The notes under the pieces: model-generated | The model's input: the letters and a program-made list of their open reading frames with translations, nothing else | What the model was told of the DNA's origin: nothing | The model's database searches: none | In this document: one piece after another, positions 51,119-58,897 of the stretch | Position numbering within the stretch: the stretch's first letter is position 1 | Layout of the letters: each line of letters starts with the position of its first letter | Assembly: GCF_006965485.1 (NCBI RefSeq) | Contig: NZ_CP041360.1 | Span: 3,100,001 to 3,164,000 of the forward strand | Origin: Spirosoma sp. KCTC 42546 | GTDB lineage: Bacteria > Bacteroidota > Bacteroidia > Cytophagales > Spirosomataceae | Length of the DNA: 64,000 bases | Direction: 5' to 3' | Translations under genes and position numbers: made by a program

Positions 51119-52405
51119 TTAGGCAATTACGGCCCGACGATGAATAATGGCTTCGCGATCGGGGCTGGTTGAGATAAAATTGATCGGTAAGCCCAACGTA
51201 TCTTCCAGGAAGTAAACGTACGTGGCCAACTCAGCGGGTACATCTTCGAACGAACGGATATTCGTTAGGTCGGCCTGCCAGCCTTTGAACGATTGATAAA
51301 TAGGCGTCACATCCGTATCACAGAGATCATATGGCATTTGTTCCGTAGTGGTGCCATCTGGAAGTTGGTAGTGGGTACATACCTTAATTTCGTCGAAGAT
51401 ATTCAATACATCCACCTTCATCATGACCAATTGGGTTACCCCATTAATCATAATGGCATACTTCAGCGCAGGCAGGTCGAGCCAGCCGCACCGACGCGGA
51501 CGACCCGTTGTGGCACCAAATTCGCGACCTTCTGCCCGGATACGCTCACCCGTTTCATCGGAGAGTTCGGTAGGGAAGGGGCCACTTCCTACGCGGGTGC
51601 AGTAGGCTTTGAAAATACCATAAACTTCGCCAATCTGACGAGGAGCTACGCCCAGACCCGTGCAGGCTCCGGCTGTCATCGTGCTGGAGGAGGTTACAAA
51701 TGGGTACGAACCGAAGTCGATATCGAGCAGTGAACCCTGAGCACCTTCGGCCAGAATCTTCCTGCCACTTTGTATGGCATCATTAACGGCGTATTCACTA
51801 TCCGTTAATTGGAACTGCTTCATGAACTCGACTGCGCCAAAAAACTCAGCTTCTGACTGGGGCAGTACCGACGCATAATCGAAGTTGTTCTGCTCCAGAA
51901 TTACTTTGTGAATGGCTACCAGTTTATCATACTTTGCCCGAAAGTTTGGCGACTCAACATCGCCTACGCGCAGACCCAGGCGGGCCACTTTATCCTGATA
52001 GGTTGGACCAATTCCGCGCAGGGTTGAGCCAATTTTCGACTCACCTTTTGCCTGTTCGTAAGCGGCATCCAGGAGTCTATGGGTTGGTAGAATAATAGAA
52101 GCCTTACGGGAAATCTGTAGATTCTGTGTTAAGGAAAGGTTGTATTTCGCCAGCCCGTCGATTTCTTTTTTAAACACAATCGGGTCGAGCACTACGCCAT
52201 TGCCGATGATGTTGAGAATATCGTCGCGAAAAATACCGGACGGAATCTGGTGTAGTACGTGTTTCAGTCCATTGAATTCGAGGGTGTGTCCAGCATTTGG
52301 GCCCCCCTGAAAACGGGCTACAACCTGATATTGTGGAGCCAGTACGTCCACAATTTTACCTTTACCTTCGTCGCCCCACTGGAGGCCTAATAAAACATCG
52401 ATCAT
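51119..52405 (-). CDS. purA: adenylosuccinate synthetase
   Basis: A 428-residue GTP-dependent ligase, full length, that joins IMP and aspartate in AMP synthesis. The N-terminal signature 'LLGLQWGDEGKGKIVDVLA' (about residues 5-23) holds the catalytic Asp13 and the P-loop-like glycines. 'GPNAGHTL' (about 36-43) holds the catalytic His. 'TLRGIGPTYQDKVARLGLR' is at about 128-146 and 'GSLLDIDFGSYPFVTSSSTM' at about 226-245. 'TGRPRRCGWLDLPALKYA' (about 299-316) is conserved for IMP and GTP binding. It is third in an apparent fur-DUF3291-purA minus-strand unit (gaps of 23 and 29 bp) and is followed by a strong terminator. Confidence 0.98.
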   Translation of the reverse strand: MIDVLLGLQWGDEGKGKIVDVLAPQYQVVARFQGGPNAGHTLEFNGLKHVLHQIPSGIFRDDILNIIGNGVVLDPIVFKKEIDGLAKYNLSLTQNLQISRKASIILPTHRLLDAAYEQAKGESKIGSTLRGIGPTYQDKVARLGLRVGDVESPNFRAKYDKLVAIHKVILEQNNFDYASVLPQSEAEFFGAVEFMKQFQLTDSEYAVNDAIQSGRKILAEGAQGSLLDIDFGSYPFVTSSSTMTAGACTGLGVAPRQIGEVYGIFKAYCTRVGSGPFPTELSDETGERIRAEGREFGATTGRPRRCGWLDLPALKYAIMINGVTQLVMMKVDVLNIFDEIKVCTHYQLPDGTTTEQMPYDLCDTDVTPIYQSFKGWQADLTNIRSFEDVPAELATYVYFLEDTLGLPINFISTSPDREAIIHRRAVIA

Positions 52406-52434
52406 TCTTGAATGAGCCGCTAACGCGGTTATAG

Positions 52435-52908
52435 TTATACTGATTCTCTACTCTGAGTGGCATTAACAAACGTCTCCGGCCATATCTCCCGAAATGTAAA
52501 TGCGCTGGGGCCTGGTCCGGTTGTATTCAGGAACTCAAGCCGTTCTTTCGCTTCCTCAACCGTTGGTACATGACTTACCGGAATCCACCACAGCACAGTC
52601 ATTAGCTGATCCGGTTTCTCGAACCATTTCTTCCGGTCTTTCATAACCGCAGTATGCATACTTTTAAAGACGAAGTTCTGCAACGATTCTAGCGACTCCC
52701 AAACCGACATATTGACGATGATTCGTTCGTCATCGAATGGGCGAAGGCTGGTAGCATCATTCCCATCGCCTGTTAATCGCCAGATAAATCCCGTACTTGA
52801 CTCGGCCAATTTATTAATCGTATCGAGTTGCGCCACAAAATCAGCCATAATAGGATGATTGATATCGGGGGCCAGCATTCGGGAGATATTTAGTTGAGCA
52901 AGCGGCAT
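52435..52908 (-). CDS. DUF3291 family protein
   Basis: A 157-residue soluble protein with the DUF3291 pattern: 'LAQLNISRMLAPDINHPIMA' at the N-terminus, 'GFIWRLTGDGNDATSLRPFD' (about residues 40-59), 'IIVNMSVWESLESLQNFVFK' (about 63-82), 'HTAVMKDRKKWFEKP' (about 85-99) and 'WWIPVSHVPTVEEAKERLEF' (about 107-126). The family has a ferredoxin-like (dimeric alpha-beta barrel) fold and resembles monooxygenase-type ABM proteins; no reaction is established to me. It lies between fur and purA with short gaps, so it is likely co-transcribed with both, but the link is unexplained. No signal peptide. Confidence 0.85.
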   Translation of the reverse strand: MPLAQLNISRMLAPDINHPIMADFVAQLDTINKLAESSTGFIWRLTGDGNDATSLRPFDDERIIVNMSVWESLESLQNFVFKSMHTAVMKDRKKWFEKPDQLMTVLWWIPVSHVPTVEEAKERLEFLNTTGPGPSAFTFREIWPETFVNATQSRESV

Positions 52909-52931
52909 ACAGTCAATCTCATACCTGAAAA

Positions 52932-53441
52932 TTACTCTTCCATTACCATGCCTACAGCCTGGGTTTCTTGCTGACCTTCCTTTTTGTTCTCACAGAAATC
53001 GCGTGCGCAGGAGCCGTAGAAAATCAGAGAGTGGTGCATGACGTTGAATTTCAGCATATCGCCCACCATGTTCTGAATATTCTGAACGCGTGGGTCACAG
53101 AATTCCATTACTTTATGGCAGTCGGTGCATATCAGGTGATCGTGCTGACGGAAACCATATGATTTTTCGTACTGGGCCAGATTTCGGCCAAACTGGTGCT
53201 TGGTCACTAAGTCACAGTCAACCAACACGTCTAAGGTGTTATAGACTGTTGCCCGACTAACCCGATACTTCTTATTCTTCATGGAGATATACAACTCATC
53301 CACATCGAAGTGGTCTTGCCGATTATAAATCTCTTCAAGAATGGCAAAACGTTCAGGCGTCTTTCGCAGGCCTTTTCGTTCGAGGTAAGCCCGAAAAATC
53401 ATTTGGGCTGCCTCTAAATTCGTTTGTGTCGGCGCAGGCAT
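52932..53441 (-). CDS. Fur-family metalloregulator
   Basis: A 169-residue Fur/PerR-type repressor. The winged-helix DNA-binding domain is at about residues 12-95: 'KGLRKTPERFAILEEIYNRQ', 'HFDVDELYISMKNKKYRVSR' and 'ATVYNTLDVLVDCDLVTK'. The dimer domain holds the metal sites: 'HDHLICTDCHKVMEFCDPRV' (about residues 115-134) with two Cys of the structural zinc site and sensing His residues, and 'YGSCARDFCENK' (about 148-159), the C-terminal CxxxxC pair. The pattern fits Fur or PerR; I cannot tell iron from peroxide sensing. It heads the fur-DUF3291-purA unit. A -7-like TACCTTTG (minus strand, 53467-53474) is 26 bp before the ATG. Confidence 0.93.
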   Translation of the reverse strand: MPAPTQTNLEAAQMIFRAYLERKGLRKTPERFAILEEIYNRQDHFDVDELYISMKNKKYRVSRATVYNTLDVLVDCDLVTKHQFGRNLAQYEKSYGFRQHDHLICTDCHKVMEFCDPRVQNIQNMVGDMLKFNVMHHSLIFYGSCARDFCENKKEGQQETQAVGMVMEE

Positions 53442-53466
53442 ATCCGGTTCCGATTAAGTGAAAGTA

Positions 53467-53474
53467 CAAAGGTA
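53467..53474 (-). promoter_or_regulatory. candidate -7 promoter box of the Fur-family gene
   Basis: On the minus strand this reads TACCTTTG, a full match to TAnnTTTG, 26 bp before the start codon. No clear TTTG -33 box is at the expected distance, where the junction hairpin begins. Confidence 0.45.
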
Positions 53475-53479
53475 GATGT

Positions 53480-53588
53480 TTATGGTTTGAAGTTTATAGT
53501 TTGATGTTTGAAGTTTGTTCACACTGGCCTAATCATCAGGCCTTGTTTCAGTCAACTTCAAACTTCAAACTATAAATTTCAAACTGTC
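53480..53588. repeat. junction hairpin, 'GTTTGAAGTTTATAG' class
   Basis: TTATGGTTTGAAGTTTATAG and TTTGATGTTTGAAGTTTG face CAACTTCAAACTTCAAACT and ATAAATTTCAAAC. It lies between the Fur-family gene and rel (both minus strand). The arms are of the same class as at 24.0 kb. Confidence 0.88.
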
Positions 53589-53591
53589 TCA

Positions 53592-55862
53592 TTAAGAGTC
53601 GAATCGCACAACCTCAAACACGCCCTGGACGCGCTCAAGTTTATGCATCAGAATTTCGAGGTGGCCCGTATCGTGGACGTAGAGTCGAATGTTGCCTTCA
53701 AAAATACCGTCTTTTGAATCAATGGCGACGGAGCGCATGTTGATATGCAACTCGTTACTAATGACCCGGGTCACATCGTTGATTAAGCCTACGCGGTCAG
53801 TACCGGTAATGCGAAGGCCCGCCAGAAACGCCAGTTCTTTCTGGGATGTCCATTTAGCCTTGATAATCCGGTTGCCATGATTCGACATCAGCTCGACGGC
53901 GTTCGGACAGGTAACCCGGTGAATTTTAATGCCTTCGTTAATCGTAACAAACCCAAACACATCGTCGCCCGAAATGGGGTTGCAACATTTTGACAGCGTG
54001 TAGTCGATCTTATCCATGTCCTCACCAATGAGGAGCATATCGGCGTCGGCCCGTTCGCCGTGAATTTTCTTAAGTTCTTTGACAAATGCCTTGGCGTCAG
54101 GCAAGGCATCGGTATTGAGCTTATTAGTACGGTTTTCTTTGGCTTCCTTATCGGACTTGAATTTCTTAAGTTCAGCAACATCGATATGACCTTTTCCAAC
54201 CCGATAAAAGAAATCATCCGTTGTTTTAGAGCCGAAATAAGCCCGTAACTGGTTGATCACCTCGTTGGTCATCTCAATTCGAAGTAAGCGTAACTTTTTG
54301 TTGACCAGCTCACGGCCATCGGTCACGTAGCGCTTATTCTCCTCCTTAATTAGGTCTTTGATCTTGGTCTTGGCCTTTGAGGTAACGACAAAGCGAAGCC
54401 AGTCTTCGTTTGGTTTTTGCCGGTTTGAGGTAATGACCTCTACCTGATCACCATTTTGCAGGACGTAACTCAGCGGTACCAGGGTATTGTTAACCTTGGC
54501 CGCCATACACCGAGCCCCAATCTGGGTATGAATATCAAAGGCAAAATCAAGTGCCGTGGCTCCGCGTTGCAATACCTGAAGATCACCTTTGGGTGTAAAG
54601 ACGAAGACTTCTTCACTGTATAGATTGCTTCGAAAATCGTCAACGAACTCAATGGCTGCTTTTTTGTCGCCACTGCCTGCCGACTCGATCATGTCACGAA
54701 CCTGACTAATCCAGGCTTCAATACCGGCACCGGTCTGCGTATCATTGCCTTTGTATTTCCAGTGGGCTGCGTACCCTTTCTCGGCAATGTCATTCATCCG
54801 CTCGGTCCGAATCTGAACTTCAACCCATTGCCCCAAACGACTCATAACCGTTGTGTGTAACGACTCATAGCCATTGGTACGTGGCGTACTGATCCAGTCT
54901 TTCAGGCGGTCGGGGTTGGGTTTGTAGTGGTCCGTTACGATGGAATAGGCTCGCCAGCAAGCGGCTTTTTCTTCTTCGGGTGGAACATCCAGAATAATAC
55001 GGACTGCGAACAGATCGTAAATTTCCTCGAAGGGCTTTTTCGATTTGTTAAGCTTGGTCCAGATTGAGTAAATGGACTTGGGCCGACCTTTAATGACGTA
55101 TTTAATACCTGTTTCGGCAAGGTCTTTCTCAATTGGTTCGATAAAGCGACCAATAAATCGGTCGCGGGCAAGTCGGGTCTCGCGTAATTTTTTGGCAATG
55201 TCCTTGTAGGCCTCCGGCTCAACGTGCTTCAGATACAAATCTTCCAGCTCCGATTTAATCGTGTACAGACCCAGGCGGTGTGCCAATGGCGCATAGATGT
55301 AAATCGTTTCGGAGGCAATTTTCAATTGCTTATCGCGGGGCATGGAGTCCAGCGTTCGCATATTGTGGAGCCGGTCAGCAAGCTTAATCAGAATCACCCG
55401 GACGTCGTCTGACAGCGTCAGCAGCATCTTTCGGAAGTTTTCAGCCTGCTGTGAGGAGCCGTATTCAAAAAAGCCCGAAATCTTGGTTAGTCCGTCAATA
55501 ATCCGAGCTACTTTGGGTCCAAATGCCCGGTCAATATCGGCAATCGTAGTGTCTGTATCTTCAACAACATCGTGGAGGAGAGCGGCAACGATACTGGTGG
55601 TGCCTAAGCCAATTTCTTCTACAGCAATCTGTGCAACAGCCAGTGGATGGTAGATATAGGGCTCTCCTGACCGACGACGCATGTTCTTGTGAGCCTCGGC
55701 TGAGGTATTGAACGCCTTTTTAATCAGCTTGGCGTCATCCCCCTTCAGCATTGGTTTTGCCGCCCGCAATAGCCGCCGGTAGCGTTTCAGGATTTCCTGT
55801 CGTTCCAGTTCTAAATCAATTGTGGGTTCAGCGCCAGGTCGATGTTCGACTGCATTCATCAT
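53592..55862 (-). CDS. bifunctional (p)ppGpp synthetase/hydrolase (Rel/SpoT)
   Basis: A 756-residue RelA/SpoT homologue. The frame extends up to a TTG at 55913, but ATG 55862/55859 ('MMNAVEHRPGAEPTID') is the better start. The hydrolase domain (about residues 50-210) keeps the HD motif in 'SIVAALLHDVVEDTDTTIAD', so it is likely active. The synthetase domain (about 240-400) has 'GRPKSIYSIWTKLNKSKKPF' and 'TPRTNGYESLHTTVMSRLGQ'. The TGS domain 'EEVFVFTPKGDLQVLQRGAT' is near 430-490. A helical and conserved-Cys domain follows ('DYTLSKCCNPISGDDVFGFV'), then an ACT domain at the C-terminus ('GLRITGTDRVGLINDVTRVI'). It makes and degrades the stringent-response alarmone. Confidence 0.96.
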   Translation of the reverse strand: MMNAVEHRPGAEPTIDLELERQEILKRYRRLLRAAKPMLKGDDAKLIKKAFNTSAEAHKNMRRRSGEPYIYHPLAVAQIAVEEIGLGTTSIVAALLHDVVEDTDTTIADIDRAFGPKVARIIDGLTKISGFFEYGSSQQAENFRKMLLTLSDDVRVILIKLADRLHNMRTLDSMPRDKQLKIASETIYIYAPLAHRLGLYTIKSELEDLYLKHVEPEAYKDIAKKLRETRLARDRFIGRFIEPIEKDLAETGIKYVIKGRPKSIYSIWTKLNKSKKPFEEIYDLFAVRIILDVPPEEEKAACWRAYSIVTDHYKPNPDRLKDWISTPRTNGYESLHTTVMSRLGQWVEVQIRTERMNDIAEKGYAAHWKYKGNDTQTGAGIEAWISQVRDMIESAGSGDKKAAIEFVDDFRSNLYSEEVFVFTPKGDLQVLQRGATALDFAFDIHTQIGARCMAAKVNNTLVPLSYVLQNGDQVEVITSNRQKPNEDWLRFVVTSKAKTKIKDLIKEENKRYVTDGRELVNKKLRLLRIEMTNEVINQLRAYFGSKTTDDFFYRVGKGHIDVAELKKFKSDKEAKENRTNKLNTDALPDAKAFVKELKKIHGERADADMLLIGEDMDKIDYTLSKCCNPISGDDVFGFVTINEGIKIHRVTCPNAVELMSNHGNRIIKAKWTSQKELAFLAGLRITGTDRVGLINDVTRVISNELHINMRSVAIDSKDGIFEGNIRLYVHDTGHLEILMHKLERVQGVFEVVRFDS

Positions 55863-55978
55863 AGGTGGTGTCTTTGGTTGGGCATTACCCGTCGGTTGTA
55901 CTCGTACTACCAAGATAACAAAATAATAATCGAAAATAGAGCCAAGATGAGCTAAAAATAAAACCTTCTATAAAATTC

Positions 55979-56009
55979 CTTGGAGAGTTGAAAAACTTTC
56001 GTACTTTTG
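55979..56009 (+). promoter_or_regulatory. candidate promoter of tRNA-Leu
   Basis: CTTG at 55979-55982, exactly 19 bp, then TACTTTTG at 56002-56009, a full match to TAnnTTTG. Transcription should start near 56016, about 90 bp before the tRNA, so the hairpin at 56022-56096 would be part of the precursor transcript. Confidence 0.65.
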
Positions 56010-56021
56010 CACTCCGAAACC

Positions 56022-56096
56022 AGTGCATAATGTAAAATGCATGATGAATAAGGGTTGTACAGCCACTGTACATTATTCATTCTACGTTGTTCATTG
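56022..56096. repeat. junction hairpin, 'AATGTAAAATGCATG' class, in the tRNA leader
   Basis: GTGCATAATGTAAAATGCAT and GATGAATAAGGGTTGTAC face GTACATTATTCATTCTACG and TTGTTCATTG. It lies between the promoter and the tRNA, inside the expected transcript. Confidence 0.8.
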
Positions 56097-56106
56097 ACGG
56101 CTACCT

Positions 56107-56188
56107 GCGGGCGTGGCGAAATTGGTAGACGTGCCAGACTTAGGATCTGGTGCCGCAAGGCATGGGGGTTCGAGTCCCTCCGCCCGTA
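56107..56188 (+). tRNA. tRNA-Leu (anticodon UAG)
   Basis: The acceptor stem is GCGGGCG with CGCCCGT (one G-U at the top), discriminator A at 56188, and no encoded CCA (next bases CAA). The anticodon arm is CCAGA-CTTAGGA-TCTGG, giving anticodon TAG, which reads CUA/CUG-type leucine codons. A long variable arm (TGCCGCAAGGCA) fits leucine. The T arm is GGGGG-TTCGAGT-CCCTC. All arms are intact. It is followed by a hairpin and then trigger factor. Confidence 0.97.
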
Positions 56189-56193
56189 CAAAG

Positions 56194-56279
56194 TTTTGAA
56201 TGAGTGATTGAGTGAATGAGTGAATTGTAATTTGTCGCATTGACTAACATTCGCTCAATCTCTCATTCGCTCATTCACC
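56194..56279. repeat. junction hairpin, 'GAATGAGTGATTGAG' class
   Basis: TTTGAATGAGTGATTGAGTG and AATGAGTGAATT face ATTCGCTCAATCTCTCATT and CGCTCATTCACC. It lies directly after the tRNA and before tig. The words match the hairpin at 26.0 kb. Confidence 0.88.
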
Positions 56280-56298
56280 ATTTTAAACCGATACAAAC

Positions 56299-57654
56299 GT
56301 GGATATTACCCTCGAAAAAGCCAGCGATACCAATGCTTCGCTGAAGATTACCCTAACTCCAGCCGACTACAAGCCAGAAGTTGATAAGAAACTGAAAGAC
56401 TACGGTCGTAAGGTTCAGTTAAAGGGATTCCGTCCTGGCCACGTACCCGCTTCGCTCGTGCAAAAGATGTACGGTAAAAGCATTCTGGTCGATGAGATCA
56501 ATTCTATGCTCAGCAAGACGGTTAGTGACTATATCCGCGAAAATAAATTGCAGGTTGTAGGCGATCCCGTTCCAAATCGCGATGAAGCGGATGCTATCGA
56601 CTGGGACAACCAAACCGATTTTGCGTTCAGTTATACACTGGGTCTGGCTTCGGAATTCGATATTGATTTCAGCGATCTGCCAAGTGTAACAAACTACGAA
56701 ATTCAGGCGGGCGAAGCTGAAATAGATTCAACCATTGCTGATTTACAGGAGCGTTTCCACGCGCATGCACATGGAGAGGAAGTTAGTGATGGCGATACCA
56801 TTTATGGCGAACTGAAGCAGACAACTGGCGAAGGTGAATTATTTTCGGCCAAGACTGCATTCCCGATGAACCAGATGGCAGAAGATGCCAAAGGTCAGTT
56901 TGTGGGTAAGAAAAAAGGTGACGTTGTTACGTTTGTACTGGAGCAAGCATTCCCGGATGAGAAATCCCGTGCTAACGCTACCGGTGTGAAAAAAGAAGAG
57001 GCTGCTGAACTAACTGGTGAGTTCACCTTTGCCATTGACGACATTACCCGTCATGAGCCGGCCGAACTGAATCAGGAGTTTTTTGATAAAGTGCTGGGCG
57101 TAGGTGCTGTTGAAAATGAAGAACAATTCCGCACGAAAGTGGCCGAAATTATTCGGAGCAACTATAGCCGTGAATCGGACCAGCTGTTGCGTTTAGATAT
57201 CGAGAAATCATTGATCGAAAATACCCCAATTTTGCTACCTGACGAGTTCCTGAAAAACTGGTTGATGGAAGTAAATGAAGGGAAGTTCACCCCTGAGCAA
57301 ATTGACGAGCAGTACGACGACTTTACGAAGTCGGTTAAACTACAGCTCATCAAAAATAAAATTGCTGACAAAGCCGACATCAAAGTTGAATTTGAAGAAG
57401 TGCTGAATGCTACCCGTCAAATGGTACGTGAGCAGTTCGGTTTTGCCGGTAGCGAAGATGAGGAGATGAACAAAACCATTGACCGCATCGCCCGTAACTA
57501 CCTAATGGACGAAAAGAACAATGGACAGAATTACACGAGTACCTTCAATCGGGTATTTGACGATAAAGTAATTGGTTATGCCAAAACACAACTAACTATT
57601 GTATCGCAGGAGATCAGTGTCGACGAGTTTAAGGCACTGGTTGAGAACCGGTAG
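56299..57654 (+). CDS. tig: trigger factor (ribosome-associated chaperone)
   Basis: A 451-residue trigger factor that binds nascent chains at the ribosome exit tunnel. The start is GTG at 56299 ('MDITLEKASDTNASLKITLT'); no in-frame ATG lies close by. The ribosome-binding N-domain holds 'GFRPGHVPASLVQKMYGKSI' (about residues 43-62), including the GFRxGxxP signature. The middle domain (about 155-245) corresponds to the FKBP-type PPIase region but is divergent ('DTIYGELKQTTGEGELFSAK'), as in other Bacteroidota. The C-terminal domain is helical. A terminator follows at 57675. It is likely transcribed from its own promoter behind the hairpin. Confidence 0.95.
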   Translation: MDITLEKASDTNASLKITLTPADYKPEVDKKLKDYGRKVQLKGFRPGHVPASLVQKMYGKSILVDEINSMLSKTVSDYIRENKLQVVGDPVPNRDEADAIDWDNQTDFAFSYTLGLASEFDIDFSDLPSVTNYEIQAGEAEIDSTIADLQERFHAHAHGEEVSDGDTIYGELKQTTGEGELFSAKTAFPMNQMAEDAKGQFVGKKKGDVVTFVLEQAFPDEKSRANATGVKKEEAAELTGEFTFAIDDITRHEPAELNQEFFDKVLGVGAVENEEQFRTKVAEIIRSNYSRESDQLLRLDIEKSLIENTPILLPDEFLKNWLMEVNEGKFTPEQIDEQYDDFTKSVKLQLIKNKIADKADIKVEFEEVLNATRQMVREQFGFAGSEDEEMNKTIDRIARNYLMDEKNNGQNYTSTFNRVFDDKVIGYAKTQLTIVSQEISVDEFKALVENR

Positions 57655-57674
57655 TTGATTCTCGTACTGTAATA

Positions 57675-57708
57675 AAAGAGGCCCGGTCTTTTCAGATCGG
57701 GCCTCTTT
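57675..57708. terminator. bidirectional terminator between tig and the 161-residue gene
   Basis: AAAGAGGCCCG pairs with CGGGCCTCTTT around a 12-base loop, with A and T runs on both sides. It would stop tig and the converging minus-strand small-gene group. Confidence 0.85.
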
Positions 57709-57712
57709 ATAT

Positions 57713-58198
57713 TTAATTCAGATGGAGTAAATAGGGCTCGGCTTCCTGAATAGCCCGACCAAGCTGTCGTTTTAAATAGATTCGCTGATCGTCGATAAAT
57801 AGAGCGAGCTCATTGTCAAACTCGCCGGTGAAAAAAGACCCATTGGCAAAATAGCCGGTCCCCTGATTAAAGTAACGATTCAAGCGTTGCGTAGTTAACT
57901 GCCCGGCCAAATCGGCAATGGACACTGGTAAACAGGCACGCATCCATTCTACTAATGAGGTGATATCCTGAATCTTGCCGGATACACCTACACCCTCATA
58001 AAAATCGATTCGGTGGCCTAACTGCTGCGATTGATTCAGCAACTCGTCGCTGACCATGATTAGTTCGGCAAAAGCTACTTTCCAGGAACCCGTATCGAGT
58101 GAAGTTGGATCGAATAAGGAAGACTCAAGAAGCTGATGTGCCCGATTTAGCCGTTGCTTAATCTGATCAGCCGTGTATAAACTAGTTGATGTATTCAT
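57713..58198 (-). CDS. unrecognised 161-residue protein, last of a small-gene group
   Basis: I do not recognise this protein. It is soluble and helix-rich. The N-terminus 'TADQIKQRLNRAHQLLESSL' looks amphipathic. 'GSWKVAFAELIMVSDELLNQ' (about residues 37-56) and 'HRIDFYEGVGVSGKIQDITS' (about 62-81) follow. Near the C-terminus are 'NQGTGYFANGSFFTGEFDN' (about 111-129) and 'FIDDQRIYLKRQLGRAIQEA' (about 134-153), which read like binding surfaces. No signal peptide or membrane segment. It shares a terminator with tig and lies 17 bp behind the 50-residue frame, so it is probably co-transcribed with the small genes upstream. Confidence 0.6.
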   Translation of the reverse strand: MNTSTSLYTADQIKQRLNRAHQLLESSLFDPTSLDTGSWKVAFAELIMVSDELLNQSQQLGHRIDFYEGVGVSGKIQDITSLVEWMRACLPVSIADLAGQLTTQRLNRYFNQGTGYFANGSFFTGEFDNELALFIDDQRIYLKRQLGRAIQEAEPYLLHLN

Positions 58199-58215
58199 AG
58201 GATAAGGGTATTTGA

Positions 58216-58368
58216 TTACGGGCGTCGGTCCTGAATCAGACCTGTCCTGATGGATTTGTCGGGTCTGTGATCCTGGATAATGACTGGGCGAAACGTCCGG
58301 TCGGACAAATCACCCCAACCAATCTGTTGAATCATCCTAACGAAGTTGCTAATGAGTTTTTGAACCAT
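58216..58368 (-). CDS. possible 50-residue protein in the small-gene group
   Basis: An ATG at 58368 opens a 50-codon frame ending TAA at 58216. The product starts 'MVQKLISNFVRMIQQIGWGD', a stretch that would form an amphipathic helix, and continues 'LSDRTFRPVIIQDHRPDKS', ending basic. It sits in an otherwise empty gap between the 161- and 71-residue genes on the same strand, with a 17-bp gap to the former. No family is recognised. It could also be leader sequence. Confidence 0.4.
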   Translation of the reverse strand: MVQKLISNFVRMIQQIGWGDLSDRTFRPVIIQDHRPDKSIRTGLIQDRRP

Positions 58369-58456
58369 TTTTTTGTAGCTATTGGCTGGTTTGGGTAATC
58401 GTGAATTGGGTAAGTTGGGTTGTAGAAATCGCTAAAACCAATTTCTATCTGTGGCT

Positions 58457-58672
58457 TTATTGGTCAGCCAATCCACTGATGGAATAAATGCCACCTTCAA
58501 TATCAACGTCTAAGCTTTTGCCCATCCATTGATGCAGATCAACGCCATTTAAATTGAAAGTATCCAGGTTTATCCCTTTCTCCAACAAGCCTCCTGCCTG
58601 AATACGAACTGGAACTCGGGTTATAAAACCGTCTCTGGTTTGCGTAAACAGGTAATTAAAAATAATTGTCAT
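58457..58672 (-). CDS. unrecognised 71-residue protein in the small-gene group
   Basis: A short frame with strand-like alternation: 'MTIIFNYLFTQTRDGFITRV', 'PVRIQAGGLLEKGINLDTF', 'NLNGVDLHQWMGKSLDVDIE', 'GGIYSISGLADQ'. It is acidic and lacks Cys; the first ten residues are hydrophobic but do not form a signal peptide. The residue composition is that of a small folded beta domain. Same strand as its neighbours, 39 bp behind the 61-residue gene and 88 bp before the 50-residue frame. Function unknown. Confidence 0.5.
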   Translation of the reverse strand: MTIIFNYLFTQTRDGFITRVPVRIQAGGLLEKGINLDTFNLNGVDLHQWMGKSLDVDIEGGIYSISGLADQ

Positions 58673-58711
58673 GTTGACTTGATTAACAGGGTAAATGCGC
58701 TGTCGATGTAC

Positions 58712-58897
58712 TTAATGCGCCGTGGGTAACTGCCCAAATTGAGGAATCAGGTCATCCCGTTTAGCCGCTTGTTCGTCGGTTAAATACAGGACGGCTCGGG
58801 ACAATCCACGGGCAATATAAGGCTTCTTACTAGCTTCGACTAGTTGATGGGCCGCTCGCTGACGTTCCTGAGCGGTTAACTTTGGCGTAGTATTCAT
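58712..58897 (-). CDS. unrecognised 61-residue protein in the small-gene group
   Basis: A short basic-acidic, helix-prone product: 'MNTTPKLTAQERQRAAHQLV', 'EASKKPYIARGLSRAVLYLT', 'DEQAAKRDDLIPQFGQLP', ending TAH. No Cys, no membrane segment. It starts 'MNTTP', similar to 'MNTST' of the 161-residue gene of the same group, which may be coincidence. It is 39 bp before the 71-residue gene on the same strand. No family recognised. Confidence 0.5.
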   Translation of the reverse strand: MNTTPKLTAQERQRAAHQLVEASKKPYIARGLSRAVLYLTDEQAAKRDDLIPQFGQLPTAH

